From NCBI RefSeq assembly GCF_019599545.1, contig NZ_JAIEZV010000002.1, positions 124,001 to 188,000 on the forward strand: a stretch of DNA of 64,000 nt. Reading direction: 5' to 3'. Shown here piece after piece: positions 44,400-53,479 of this stretch. The position numbers were made by a program, and so were the translations under genes. The notes under the pieces were generated by a model, which had not been told where the DNA came from, made no database searches, and saw only the letters and a list, made by a program, of their open reading frames with translations. Positions within the stretch are counted from its first letter, which is position 1. Each line of letters opens with the position of its first letter. Source of the DNA: Halobacillus sp. Nhm2S1 (GTDB taxonomy: Bacteria; Bacillota; Bacilli; Bacillales; Halobacillaceae).

Positions 44400-46379
44400 T
44401 CATCCCTCCGCTTTTAATTCCAACAGCACATCACGCAGTTCAGCTGCCCGTTCGAAATCGAGATCGCGTGCGGCTTGTTTCATTTCGGTTTCTAGATTGT
44501 CGATCATTTCCAGACGTTCTTTCTTCGTCATTTCTGAAGGTTTCTTACCTGTATCATACCCAGCTTCGTCCTCGGCAACGTTTGTCGCTTTAATGACGTC
44601 ACGGACTTCTTTCCTAATCGTTTGCGGTGTGATGCCATGCTCTTCGTTATAAGCGATTTGTTTTTCACGACGTCTGTACGTTTCATCAATCGCATACTGC
44701 ATGGACTTCGTCATCTTATCAGCATACATAATCACTCGACCGTTTTCATTTCGAGCGGCTCGGCCAATCGTCTGGATGAGGGAGCGGTCGGAACGCAAGA
44801 ACCCTTCTTTGTCCGCATCCAGAATGGTGACGAGTGACACTTCCGGAATATCCAGCCCTTCACGAAGCAAGTTGATTCCAACAATGACATCGTATTTCCC
44901 TACCCTTAGATCACGGATGATTTCAATACGTTCCAGTGTCTTAATTTCTGAGTGTAAATAAGCAACCTTAATTCCTAAGTCTTTAAGGTAATCAGTTAAA
45001 TCCTCAGACATCTTCTTCGTTAATGTCGTTACGAGGACACGTTCATTTTTATCTTTCCGTTTATTGATTTCCCCTACAAGGTCATCAATTTGACCATGGA
45101 TCGGGCGGACGTCAATTTCTGGATCAAGGAGTCCAGTTGGTCGGATGATCTGTTCAATCATTTTCGGTGTATGTTCAATTTCATAAGGACCCGGAGTCGC
45201 AGAAACATAGGCAATCTGATTGATATGTTCTTCAAATTCAGGGAACATGAGCGGCCGGTTATCCATGGCTGAAGGCAGTCGGAACCCATGGTCCACCAGT
45301 ACTTGTTTTCGCGCTCGGTCCCCGTTGTACATTCCTCTGACTTGAGGCAGTGTTACGTGAGACTCATCGATCATCATAAGGAAATCATCTGGAAAATAAT
45401 CAAGCAAGGTGTAAGGTGTTGCTCCTTCTTCTCTGAATGTCAGGTGTCTCGAATAGTTCTCGATTCCAGAACAAAAGCCCATCTCGTTCATCATTTCCAG
45501 ATCATAATTTGTCCGTTGTTCAAGACGCTGGGCTTCCAGTAACTTATCCTGATCTCGCAATTCTTTTAGACGGACTTCCAACTCTTTTTCTATATTTTTG
45601 ATCGCTTTTTTCAATTTTTCTTCACGGGTGACGAAGTGTGAAGCAGGGAAGATCGCTACGTGGTCACGATCTCCAACTACTTCACCAGTCAATACATCGA
45701 CTTCACGGATGCGGTCGATTTCATCTCCGAAAAACTCCACCCGCATCGCGTGTTCCTCTCTAGAAGCGGGGATGATTTCAACGGAATCCCCGCGGACCCG
45801 GAATGTACCGCGCTGAAAGTCGATATCATTTCTCGCATACTGAATATCTACAAGATTTCTCAATAACTCATCACGGTCTTTTTCCATCCCCGTTCTTATT
45901 GACAGCACCTGGCTACGGTATTCGTCGGGAGAACCGAGACCATAGATACAAGAAACACTAGCAACGATGATGACATCGTTCCGCTCGAAGAGAGCAGAAG
46001 TCGCTGAGTGGCGTAATTTATCAATCTCATCATTGATGCTCGCATCTTTTTCAATAAACGTATCTGAAGAAGGCACATAAGCTTCTGGCTGATAATAGTC
46101 ATAGTAACTGACAAAGTACTCGACAGCATTGTTCGGGAAAAACTCTTTGAACTCACTATATAACTGTCCAGCAAGCGTTTTGTTATGGGCGATGATCAGT
46201 GTCGGTTTATTCACTCGCTCAATGACATTGGACATCGTAAATGTCTTACCTGTACCTGTGGCCCCAAGCAATGTTTGATGCTTATCTCCTCGTTCAATCC
46301 CTTGAACAAGCTCCTCAATTGCCCGCGGTTGATCCCCTTGAGGTGAATACTGTGAAACTAATTCAAACTTCTCCTCCAC
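44400..46379 (-). CDS. uvrB: Excinuclease ABC subunit B
   Basis: UvrB verifies damage and positions UvrC. The 659-residue protein has the Walker [19 protein letters not shown], the damage hairpin [20 protein letters not shown], helicase motifs [18 protein letters not shown] and [23 protein letters not shown], and the C-terminal UVR coiled coil ([19 protein letters not shown]). A LexA box overlaps its promoter, so SOS induction is expected. Confidence 0.98.
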   Translation of the reverse strand: MEEKFELVSQYSPQGDQPRAIEELVQGIERGDKHQTLLGATGTGKTFTMSNVIERVNKPTLIIAHNKTLAGQLYSEFKEFFPNNAVEYFVSYYDYYQPEAYVPSSDTFIEKDASINDEIDKLRHSATSALFERNDVIIVASVSCIYGLGSPDEYRSQVLSIRTGMEKDRDELLRNLVDIQYARNDIDFQRGTFRVRGDSVEIIPASREEHAMRVEFFGDEIDRIREVDVLTGEVVGDRDHVAIFPASHFVTREEKLKKAIKNIEKELEVRLKELRDQDKLLEAQRLEQRTNYDLEMMNEMGFCSGIENYSRHLTFREEGATPYTLLDYFPDDFLMMIDESHVTLPQVRGMYNGDRARKQVLVDHGFRLPSAMDNRPLMFPEFEEHINQIAYVSATPGPYEIEHTPKMIEQIIRPTGLLDPEIDVRPIHGQIDDLVGEINKRKDKNERVLVTTLTKKMSEDLTDYLKDLGIKVAYLHSEIKTLERIEIIRDLRVGKYDVIVGINLLREGLDIPEVSLVTILDADKEGFLRSDRSLIQTIGRAARNENGRVIMYADKMTKSMQYAIDETYRRREKQIAYNEEHGITPQTIRKEVRDVIKATNVAEDEAGYDTGKKPSEMTKKERLEMIDNLETEMKQAARDLDFERAAELRDVLLELKAEG

Positions 46380-46429
46380 GACGAAAACCTCCGTTCATTG
46401 TCTTTACTCGTACTTTAGTTTACCACAAC

Positions 46430-46458
46430 AGTTTACCATTCTAACATCGAACGAACAA
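46430..46458 (-). promoter_or_regulatory. Sigma-A promoter of uvrBA
   Basis: TTGTTC (46453-46458), a 17-base spacer and TAAACT (46430-46435) on the minus strand. The -35 lies inside the LexA box. Confidence 0.65.
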
Positions 46459-46465
46459 ACATTCG
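46452..46465 (-). promoter_or_regulatory. LexA (DinR) operator of uvrBA
   Basis: CGAACAAACATTCG differs at one base from the Gram-positive SOS box CGAAC-N4-GTTCG. It overlaps the -35 of the uvrB promoter. Confidence 0.8.
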
Positions 46466-46490
46466 CATTTGGATATTTCCTGTAAATTAT

Positions 46491-46533
46491 TGGATGACCT
46501 GGTGTGGAATAAAATTCCACACCAGGTCATCCA
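46491..46533. repeat. Perfect palindromic repeat 1 (20-bp stem, 3-nt loop)
   Basis: TGGATGACCTGGTGTGGAAT is followed by AAA and its exact complement. The flanks (GTAAATTAT and GTTTATCCC) resemble the outer part of the longer copy at 51.75 kb. It lies between the convergent-free ends of uvrB promoter and prfC terminator, in noncoding DNA. Confidence 0.9.
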
Positions 46534-46553
46534 GTTTATCCCATTTCCCGCAA

Positions 46554-46586
46554 TAAAAAAAGCACTTTGCAGGCTGCAAAGTGCTT
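46554..46586 (-). terminator. Terminator of prfC
   Basis: AAGCACTTTGCA pairs perfectly with TGCAAAGTGCTT around a 3-nt loop, with T residues following on the minus strand. It lies seven bases past the prfC stop. Confidence 0.92.
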
Positions 46587-46592
46587 CGCTTA

Positions 46593-48182
46593 TTAGAAAT
46601 TCAGTGTTTGGTTATATTCGTTGACTTCGAACAGGTCGGTCAGTTCGATGTCTGGATTCTTATCTTTGAACCAACGTAGAGAGAAATCGTTTTTAAAGAG
46701 GACAAGTGGATTGCCTTCTCGATCTTCTGCAAGCATGTTTCGCTCATCAAACAACGACTCATCCACTTGGTCTTCTTTCAACCAGCGCGGGATGCGTTCG
46801 CCTAGAGGAGTCAATTCAATGTCTACGTTATACTCGTTCTTCATTCGGTATTCAAACACTTCGTATTGAAGCTCACCAACCGCTCCGATGATATAGTCTT
46901 CAAATCGATAGCGCTTGAACAACTGGATGGCACCCTCTTGTACAAGCTGTTCCAACCCTTTTCGGAACTGCTTGGATTTCATGACGTTTTTCGCCGTTAC
47001 TTTTTTAAATAGTTCAGGTGGGAATTGCGGAAGCTCATCGTACTCGAAATTGGATTTCCCGGTTACGATGGTATCTCCAATTCGGTAGACGTTCGGATCA
47101 TAGATTCCGATAATATCCCCGGCATACCCTTCCTCTACGGTTCCACGGGAAGAAGCCACAAATTGCTGGGATTGGGCCAGCTTGAACGTTTTACCCGTAC
47201 GGGAAAGTGTAACGTTCATCCCGCGCTCGAATTTACCTGAACAGATTCTGACAAAAGCAATCCGGTCGCGGTGCTGCGGATTCATGTTCGCCTGAATTTT
47301 AAAGATAAAACCAGAGAACTCTTCATGATCTGGAGAAACAATACCTTCCGTAGATTTTCTCGGCGCCGGTTCAGGAGCCATATCAATGAATGAATTGAAG
47401 AAAGTTTCCACACCGAATGGAGCAAGAGCACTTCCGAAGAAGACAGGCGTCTGATCGCCACGCATCACTTTTTCCATATCAAATGTATCCCCAGCTTCAG
47501 CGACCATTTCCATTTCTTCTTCCGATTCCTGGAACGTGGCATTTTCCGTTAATTCAGGATGCTGATCCAGCTCGCTGTATGGAATGTACTCTTCTTCCTC
47601 GTTTCCTGTATATTGAACAAACTGCTCATTTTCACGGTCGAAAACGCCTAAGAAGCGCTTGCCCATACCTGCCGGCCAGGTCATTGGATAGGTTTCGATA
47701 TTCAACGTTTCTTCGATTTCTTCCATCAATTCCAACGGCTCACGGCCTTCACGGTCCATTTTGTTAATAAAAGTGAAGATTGGGATGCCTCGCATTTTAC
47801 AAACCTTAAACAGCTTGAGCGTCTGCGCTTCAATTCCTTTTGTTCCGTCAATGACCATGACAACACTGTCAACAGCGGTCAATGTGCGGTACGTGTCTTC
47901 ACTGAAATCTTCGTGTCCGGGTGTATCTAAAATATTTACTTGATAATCTTTGTAAGGGAAATTCATCACACTGGACGTAACAGAAATTCCACGCTGCTTC
48001 TCAATTTCCATCCAGTCCGATGTCGCAAACTTACCAGACTTTTTCCCTTTTACCGTACCTGCGGATCGGATTAAATTTCCGAATAATAACATTTTCTCCG
48101 TCATCGTTGTTTTACCGGCGTCCGGGTGGGAGATAATAGCAAACGTACGGCGTTTTTTCATTTCATTTTGTATTTGACTCAT
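46593..48182 (-). CDS. prfC: Peptide chain release factor 3
   Basis: RF3 is a GTPase that recycles RF1/RF2 from the ribosome after termination. The 529-residue protein has the P-loop [18 protein letters not shown], switch regions [12 protein letters not shown] and [26 protein letters not shown] and the RF3-specific C-terminal part ([13 protein letters not shown]). B. subtilis lacks prfC, whereas staphylococci and several halophilic Bacillaceae have it. It stands alone here between uvrBA and an SNF2 helicase. Confidence 0.97.
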   Translation of the reverse strand: MSQIQNEMKKRRTFAIISHPDAGKTTMTEKMLLFGNLIRSAGTVKGKKSGKFATSDWMEIEKQRGISVTSSVMNFPYKDYQVNILDTPGHEDFSEDTYRTLTAVDSVVMVIDGTKGIEAQTLKLFKVCKMRGIPIFTFINKMDREGREPLELMEEIEETLNIETYPMTWPAGMGKRFLGVFDRENEQFVQYTGNEEEEYIPYSELDQHPELTENATFQESEEEMEMVAEAGDTFDMEKVMRGDQTPVFFGSALAPFGVETFFNSFIDMAPEPAPRKSTEGIVSPDHEEFSGFIFKIQANMNPQHRDRIAFVRICSGKFERGMNVTLSRTGKTFKLAQSQQFVASSRGTVEEGYAGDIIGIYDPNVYRIGDTIVTGKSNFEYDELPQFPPELFKKVTAKNVMKSKQFRKGLEQLVQEGAIQLFKRYRFEDYIIGAVGELQYEVFEYRMKNEYNVDIELTPLGERIPRWLKEDQVDESLFDERNMLAEDREGNPLVLFKNDFSLRWFKDKNPDIELTDLFEVNEYNQTLNF

Positions 48183-48263
48183 CGTGATATCCTCCGTTTA
48201 TTAAGAATTTCAATACATTAGGCTGGGTAGGATATACGTTTTACATTGGCAGATTCACTCCAT

Positions 48264-48293
48264 AAAAAAAGCGCTCACACACTCAAGCGCCTT
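48264..48293 (-). terminator. Terminator hairpin upstream of prfC (possible attenuator)
   Basis: An 8-bp stem (AGCGC core with a G-U pair) with a 10-nt loop and a 7-T run lies on the minus strand, about 80 bases before the prfC start. No minus-strand gene lies closer upstream than ctaA at 51.8 kb. A TATAAT (48308-48313) sits immediately before it. It could attenuate prfC transcription or end a very short RNA. Confidence 0.5.
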
Positions 48294-48381
48294 CGTCGAA
48301 TTTTTTGATTATACTTTGAAAGTTAGCATAACCCACATGTAAAATCAATCACAAAAACGAACACCTTCCAGATATTGGTGT

Positions 48382-48412
48382 ACCAGGTCATCCAGATTCT
48401 GGATGACCTGGT
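48382..48412. repeat. Perfect palindromic repeat 2 (15-bp arms)
   Basis: ACCAGGTCATCCAGA, a single T, then the exact complement. The arms are the same sequence as in repeat 1 but in the opposite in-out order. The rest of the 48183-48490 gap is AT-rich and holds only the prfC leader and the helicase promoter. Confidence 0.9.
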
Positions 48413-48460
48413 CCTACATTTAATCCTAAATCCCTCTCATTCTCTTTAGGTGTTCAAACC

Positions 48461-48469
48461 TGTTATAAT
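48461..48469 (+). promoter_or_regulatory. Extended -10 promoter of the SNF2 helicase gene
   Basis: TGTTATAAT fits the TGnTATAAT extended -10 element. No good -35 is seen. The start codon is about 30 bases downstream. Confidence 0.65.
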
Positions 48470-48499
48470 GGGATAAAAACGATAGTAAGGATGCCAGTT

Positions 48500-51400
48500 A
48501 TGCAGAGTTACTTATTACAACCGAACGATATAAAGAAAATCACTGGTCAGACTTTTTACACGCGCGGAAAGCAATATTTCGAACGCGGGAAGGTGTACGG
48601 CCTTTCTCATAATAGTGCGATTCGTTCATGGCGGGCAGTCGTTGCAGGTACACACGACTATGAAGTCCGCGTATTCTTTTTTGAGGACGATGATGTTGAA
48701 GCGACGTGTGAGTGTGCAGCTTATTCCACCTACTACACGTGTAAACATATTGCGGCCGTCCTGATCGCCATTCGTGAAAAAACGTTAGAAGACCTGGCGC
48801 CAAAACTGGCGGAAAAAGGACGGAAATCACAGTCCGGGTTGACGAACCAGGACCGGATGTTTGCGGTCAGCTTGTTTGAGGCTTTTAGACAGCGCCAGGA
48901 AAATCGCGGAGCCCAGGACTTGAAGAAACCGCTTCAAATCCAATATTACCTTCACCTTCAATCGATCCTAGGCTCAAAAAGTCTCGGTTTGGAAATGAAG
49001 CTCGGAGAAAACTATCCCTATGTGATCAAAAATATCCGTGATCTGCTTGATCATATCCGTAAAGATCAAGCCTACCGCATTACCAAAAAGTTTACGTATG
49101 ATCCGGCAGAACACTCCTTTTCTGCAGAAGACAAAGAAATTCTAAGACTTTTACAGCTCGCTTACGAACAAGAGCAATTTTATGAACAACAATGGAATTC
49201 ATCCGAACCTAAAATTTTAAAAATTTCTCCAGCCCTTGCTACTCAACTGCTTCCGCTTTTAGAGGAGCAGCAGACAGAGGTTTGGGAGCGAGGAGAAAAC
49301 GTAGGACCTATCCGATTTGAGGAAGAGTTCCCAAACCTTTCTTTCTACGTTTCGGAAGAACGGGGCCATTTTCATATGCATATGAACCATTTGAAAGAGT
49401 ACGATTATCTATCGGATTACCACCTTCTCTATAAACAAGGCAGTTTTTATCCTGTCGATCAGCAGAAAGAAGAGGTCCTTCAAACGCTCTACACTATCCT
49501 ACCGTACAATTCTAACGGCAATCACACAGTAAGCCATCAAGATATGGAAGGGATTGTGTCGTATGTTCTTCCCGAACTGGAGACCATCGCAGATGTTCAA
49601 CTTGATCGTGCTGCTCAAGAAAAAATTGTGCAGGAGTCGCTCATCGCTAAGACCTACTTGGATTTTCAACAGTGGACACTCACGATTGATGTGAACTTTC
49701 AATATGGGGACTTGTCGATCGATCCGTTCAATGAGCAGCCATTGAGCAATCAAACGATTGTAAGACGGGACCGACAGACAGAACAGGAAATCATGCAGAT
49801 CATTGAGCTTGCCGAGTTCAAGTTTGATGGAGAGATGGTCTACATTGAAGACGAGGATAAGCTGGATCAATTCCTTTATCATTACCTGCCTAAGTTGAAA
49901 GAGCACAGCGATGTCTACCTTTCTTCTTCCGTCCGTTCCCTTGTAGAAGATCGCCCCCTAGAACTAGAGACATCCGTTGAGCTGGAGAGCGACGGCAATT
50001 GGCTGGATATCAATTTCACCATTGATGGCATTAGTGATCATGACGTCACTGAAGCTCTTAAAGCCGTCATTGAACGGAAAAAGTACTACCGTTTATCTGA
50101 TGGTGCACTCATGGCGTTAACAAGTGAATCCTTCGATCGGTTCCAAAAGCTCGTCGATGATCTGGACTTGAGTACGAAAGATTTAGAGAACAACCACTTC
50201 CAAGTTTCTACTGCACGGAGTTTGCAGGTGGAAGATGCTTTGAATCCAAATGAGTCAGAAAGAAATCAACTTTTCCAAGAGCTTGTAGATCGACTGAAAT
50301 CACCTCAATCCTTTGAAATCGACCCTCCAGATGGTCTGCAGGCGGACTTACGGCCATACCAATTGACCGGCTTTCGGTGGATGAAGATGCTCAGCCATTA
50401 CGGTTTAGGCGGTGTGCTCGCTGATGATATGGGGTTAGGGAAAACCATTCAAACCATCACTTTCTTGTTAGATGAAAAGTTAAAAGGGAACATGACAGAT
50501 CCAGCCATCATCATCGCTCCTGCATCCCTCGTCTACAATTGGAAAAAGGAAATTGAAAAATTCGCCCCTCAATTGTCGGTGCAGATTTTGACGGGGGACC
50601 CAATGGCAAGGCAGGAAGCGCTGAACGAAGCAGCAAATAAAGATATTTGGATTACATCGTATCCATTGCTAAGGCAGGATATTACTTCTTATGAAGAGCA
50701 AAAGTTTCACGCAATGGTCCTCGATGAATCACAAGCGATCAAAAATGAAACGACGAAAACAGCGGTGGCTGTTCGATCAATAAAATCGAGACATCGTTTT
50801 GCCTTAAGTGGTACACCGATTGAAAATTCCCTGCAGGAACTATGGTCACTGTTTCGGACCATCATGCCAGGATTTTTCACCAGCAAGAAAAAGTTTTTGC
50901 AATTGAAACCGGAAAAAATCTCTCTTATGACGCGTCCGTTCATTTTACGTCGGATGAAAACAGAAGTGCTTGATGAATTGCCGGATAAGATTGATACCGT
51001 CCAGTATTCAGAGCTGACGCGGGAGCAGAAAGAAGTCTACCTCGCCTACTTGGAGCGAATTCAAAACGATATTCAAGAAACGATTGCCACCAAAGGCATT
51101 CAGCGGGGCAAGCTCGAGATACTTGCTGGACTAACAAGACTACGGCAAATATGCTGCCACCCCGGATTGTTCCTTGAAAACTATGAAGGGCAATCCGGAA
51201 AGCTGGAGCAGTTGAAAGAATTAACCCGTGAGCTGAAAGAAAGTGGCCACCGACTGCTGATCTTTTCTCAGTTTTCAAGCATGCTGACCAAGATGCATGA
51301 CGAACTCGCTAAAGAAGGATTACAGGCTTTCTATTTAGATGGCAGCACAAAATCAGAAAAACGGATGGAAATGGTGGAAGCTTTCAACGAAGGAGAAAAA

Positions 51401-51703
51401 GATGCGTTCTTCATCTCCCTGAAAGCAGGAGGCACCGGTCTAAACCTCACTGGTGCGGACACTGTTATCCTTTACGATCTCTGGTGGAATCCAGCCATCG
51501 AAGAGCAGGCGGCTGGCCGTGCGCACCGCATCGGTCAAGAAAAAGTCGTACAGGTTATCCGGATGATATCCGAAGGTACAATCGAAGAGCGTATCTATCA
51601 GCTTCAACAAAAGAAACGCGATCTCGTCGACCAAATCATCCAACCAGGAGAATCCATGCTTACTTCCCTGAGCGAAGAGGAAATCAAACAACTCTTCCAA
51701 TAA
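48500..51703 (+). CDS. SWIM zinc-finger SNF2/RapA-type helicase (YwqA-like)
   Basis: This large (1067-residue) DNA translocase has an N-terminal SWIM zinc finger (CECAAYSTYYTCKH at about residue 70), a bacterial SNF2-associated middle region, and a C-terminal SNF2 ATPase. Motifs include GGVLADDMGLGKTIQTITFL (Walker A), VLDESQAIKN (DExx), FALSGTPIENSLQELWSLF, FISLKAGGTGLNLTGADTV and AAGRAHRIGQEK. Such proteins remodel protein-DNA complexes, and the B. subtilis relative is YwqA. The start at 48500 (MQSYLLQP) has TAAGGA 8 bases upstream, whereas the ATG at 48491 overlaps that site. Confidence 0.93.
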   Translation: MQSYLLQPNDIKKITGQTFYTRGKQYFERGKVYGLSHNSAIRSWRAVVAGTHDYEVRVFFFEDDDVEATCECAAYSTYYTCKHIAAVLIAIREKTLEDLAPKLAEKGRKSQSGLTNQDRMFAVSLFEAFRQRQENRGAQDLKKPLQIQYYLHLQSILGSKSLGLEMKLGENYPYVIKNIRDLLDHIRKDQAYRITKKFTYDPAEHSFSAEDKEILRLLQLAYEQEQFYEQQWNSSEPKILKISPALATQLLPLLEEQQTEVWERGENVGPIRFEEEFPNLSFYVSEERGHFHMHMNHLKEYDYLSDYHLLYKQGSFYPVDQQKEEVLQTLYTILPYNSNGNHTVSHQDMEGIVSYVLPELETIADVQLDRAAQEKIVQESLIAKTYLDFQQWTLTIDVNFQYGDLSIDPFNEQPLSNQTIVRRDRQTEQEIMQIIELAEFKFDGEMVYIEDEDKLDQFLYHYLPKLKEHSDVYLSSSVRSLVEDRPLELETSVELESDGNWLDINFTIDGISDHDVTEALKAVIERKKYYRLSDGALMALTSESFDRFQKLVDDLDLSTKDLENNHFQVSTARSLQVEDALNPNESERNQLFQELVDRLKSPQSFEIDPPDGLQADLRPYQLTGFRWMKMLSHYGLGGVLADDMGLGKTIQTITFLLDEKLKGNMTDPAIIIAPASLVYNWKKEIEKFAPQLSVQILTGDPMARQEALNEAANKDIWITSYPLLRQDITSYEEQKFHAMVLDESQAIKNETTKTAVAVRSIKSRHRFALSGTPIENSLQELWSLFRTIMPGFFTSKKKFLQLKPEKISLMTRPFILRRMKTEVLDELPDKIDTVQYSELTREQKEVYLAYLERIQNDIQETIATKGIQRGKLEILAGLTRLRQICCHPGLFLENYEGQSGKLEQLKELTRELKESGHRLLIFSQFSSMLTKMHDELAKEGLQAFYLDGSTKSEKRMEMVEAFNEGEKDAFFISLKAGGTGLNLTGADTVILYDLWWNPAIEEQAAGRAHRIGQEKVVQVIRMISEGTIEERIYQLQQKKRDLVDQIIQPGESMLTSLSEEEIKQLFQ

Positions 51704-51728
51704 AGAGCCGTTCCAAACGGCTCTTTTT
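51702..51728 (+). terminator. Terminator of the SNF2 helicase gene
   Basis: AAAGAGCCGTT pairs perfectly with AACGGCTCTTT around a 3-nt loop, followed by a T-run. It starts at the stop codon. Confidence 0.92.
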
Positions 51729-51746
51729 CTTTTGCTTGTCGTTTGT

Positions 51747-51809
51747 TGGTAAATTCTGTATGACCTGGTCTGGAATGAAGTTCCAGACCAGGTCATACAG
51801 AATTTACCA
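51747..51809. repeat. Perfect palindromic repeat 3 (29-bp stem, 5-nt loop)
   Basis: The arms 51747-51775 and 51781-51809 are exact complements. The core TATGACCTGGTCTGGAA matches repeat 1 with few changes, and the outer GGTAAATTC corresponds to the less conserved flank of repeat 1. It lies between the terminators of the convergent helicase and CtaA-like genes. Confidence 0.92.
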
Positions 51810-51818
51810 TATCACCCT

Positions 51819-51853
51819 AAAAAGAAAGCTGCCTTCCCGGCAGCTTTCTTTTT
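51819..51853. terminator. Bidirectional terminator, CtaA-like gene
   Basis: AAAAAGAAAGCTGCC pairs perfectly with GGCAGCTTTCTTTTT around a 5-nt loop. It includes the stop codon region of the minus-strand gene. Confidence 0.9.
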
Positions 51854-52739
51854 AGGCTTTCATTGTTTTCTTTTGCAGTTTGAACCAGTATCCTCCAAGG
51901 ATGCAGGCGCCGATGACCATCGTCACCGTGGAAATGAGCATGTGCATCGATGAAGCGAGAACGACGTTTCCTGTAACGACGATAATAAATCCTACCACTG
52001 CATTCAGCAGAAGGGAGATTAGATAAGCCCAGGACAACGCGATATGGTATTTGAACCTTGATGCATAGATGACAAACCAGATAGCCGCTACAATGACAAC
52101 AAATGTGGCGACCCAGTGTAAAGAATACACCGCGTTCGCAACGGACTCACTTGTAATCAAGTACTCCATCGCTGGAATGTCCATCATGACATTGCTCGCG
52201 CGGCTGTGTTTAAAGAATGCCCCGAGAATCACCTGTGCAATGTAGGCGATATAACCCAGCAGAAAAGCTCGGTAACTCATCGATACTGATTCCCAACTTG
52301 TCCGGTTCAGCTCAATTTTTTTCTCATGAAGACTGTAACTCAACAACACGAGAACGATTAACAGCAGCTGACTGAAGGTAACGTCGAACGTTGTGAACCC
52401 AGGTGGAGTTCCTAAAAGAACATTCAACCCTCCAACCATGGATTGAAATACAAGCAATGCCAAACTTAAAATAGCTAAAATAAATACAGATTTGTTTTTG
52501 CGGTATTTATAGATCGCACCGACAGCATTGATGGCCGTAAGCATGATAAGCAATGGAACCATCAAACGGTGTGAATACTCTATAATGACATGATAGTCCG
52601 TAATATCAGGAAAAATCTTTCCGTTACATACCGGCCATGTCGTCCCACACGCGTCCCCTGAGTTTGTCGCAACGACCAGGTTTCCAAGGATCAATGCGAG
52701 AAACGTAACGAACGTTGTTAGAATTGAAAATTTCTTCAT
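51852..52739 (-). CDS. COX15/CtaA family protein (divergent heme A synthase-like)
   Basis: The 295-residue membrane protein has about eight helices and the family start: an outside loop CGTTWPVCNG with the first cysteine pair, then EYSHR with a heme-ligand histidine. Later histidines YSLHWVA and SSMHMLIS fit two more ligand positions. The second cysteine pair of Bacillus CtaA is missing (RASNVMMDIPAME in that loop), and the second helix histidine appears replaced (FDVTFSQLL). It may be a paralogue with altered function and not the main heme A synthase; no ctaB or cta operon is adjacent. Confidence 0.8.
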   Translation of the reverse strand: MKKFSILTTFVTFLALILGNLVVATNSGDACGTTWPVCNGKIFPDITDYHVIIEYSHRLMVPLLIMLTAINAVGAIYKYRKNKSVFILAILSLALLVFQSMVGGLNVLLGTPPGFTTFDVTFSQLLLIVLVLLSYSLHEKKIELNRTSWESVSMSYRAFLLGYIAYIAQVILGAFFKHSRASNVMMDIPAMEYLITSESVANAVYSLHWVATFVVIVAAIWFVIYASRFKYHIALSWAYLISLLLNAVVGFIIVVTGNVVLASSMHMLISTVTMVIGACILGGYWFKLQKKTMKA

Positions 52740-52842
52740 CGTCTTACCCTTTCTCTATCTATGATCATGATGTCATGAATATTGTTTGTTTCCTAAGTAA
52801 ATCATATCATGAATTTTGGGAGATAGAGAAAAGAAAGCGTCG

Positions 52843-53403
52843 TCATGAGTCATGAACTTTTTGTGAACGGCGCTTCTTCCTGATTTTACTAATGAGTAAA
52901 TAAAGGAGAGAGACCGCAATTAAGAAGGTATTTACCAAGGAAAACACGTTTGCATAATGGTCGTCATCCCAGTAGGAAACTGGACTGTGAAACGTATAGC
53001 TGCTGATCGGGTAAAACATAGGAACCGCATCATCAGCGTGGGTTAGAATATCAAGGATCACATGTCCGAGCCACCCATAAGAAAATGCGGTCCACACGGA
53101 GAGCTTTCTTCCCTTCCAGATCAAAACAATGACAAAAAAGATCCCCCAAACAAATAAGGAATGACCGGCATGACGCAGGATAAACACGACTGGATGCTCA
53201 AACAGATCATGAACTAAACCAAATAACGAGCGCATTGGTTCAGCGTCGTCCACGACCTGCCAGGCCTGTCTTCTTACACTTAAATAGATAAACATGACAT
53301 AATACACAAGGTCTGGTGAAAGACTGCCAAAAATAAACCAGCCGGTGAATCTTTGTTTTCTTGTTGCAAAAAATGTCCAGTAGCCATGGTGCAGCGTATT
53401 CAT
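52843..53403 (-). CDS. DUF457/YdjM-like membrane-bound metal-dependent hydrolase family protein
   Basis: The 186-residue membrane protein starts MNTLHHGYWTFFATRKQ and has about four hydrophobic segments. Histidine/aspartate motifs GSLSPDLVYYV, GLVHDLFEHPVVF, HVILDILTHADDAVPMFYP and YTFHSPVSYW are typical of this family of putative metal-dependent hydrolases. The start is supported by GGGGAGGG; a longer frame would add 19 residues. It is divergent from the dehalogenase gene. No substrate is known. Confidence 0.75.
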   Translation of the reverse strand: MNTLHHGYWTFFATRKQRFTGWFIFGSLSPDLVYYVMFIYLSVRRQAWQVVDDAEPMRSLFGLVHDLFEHPVVFILRHAGHSLFVWGIFFVIVLIWKGRKLSVWTAFSYGWLGHVILDILTHADDAVPMFYPISSYTFHSPVSYWDDDHYANVFSLVNTFLIAVSLLYLLISKIRKKRRSQKVHDS

Positions 53404-53479
53404 TTTTCTCCCTCCCCTAACTTCTTGTTTACCCTTAATCCCCAAGGGGAACCTAACCAATGGAAAGGAGCATAAACCG

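Noticed and set aside
46491-51809. CRISPR-like interpretation of the TGACCTGGT repeats
   Set aside because: The copies are kilobases apart, not regularly spaced, and are internally palindromic without spacers or cas genes.
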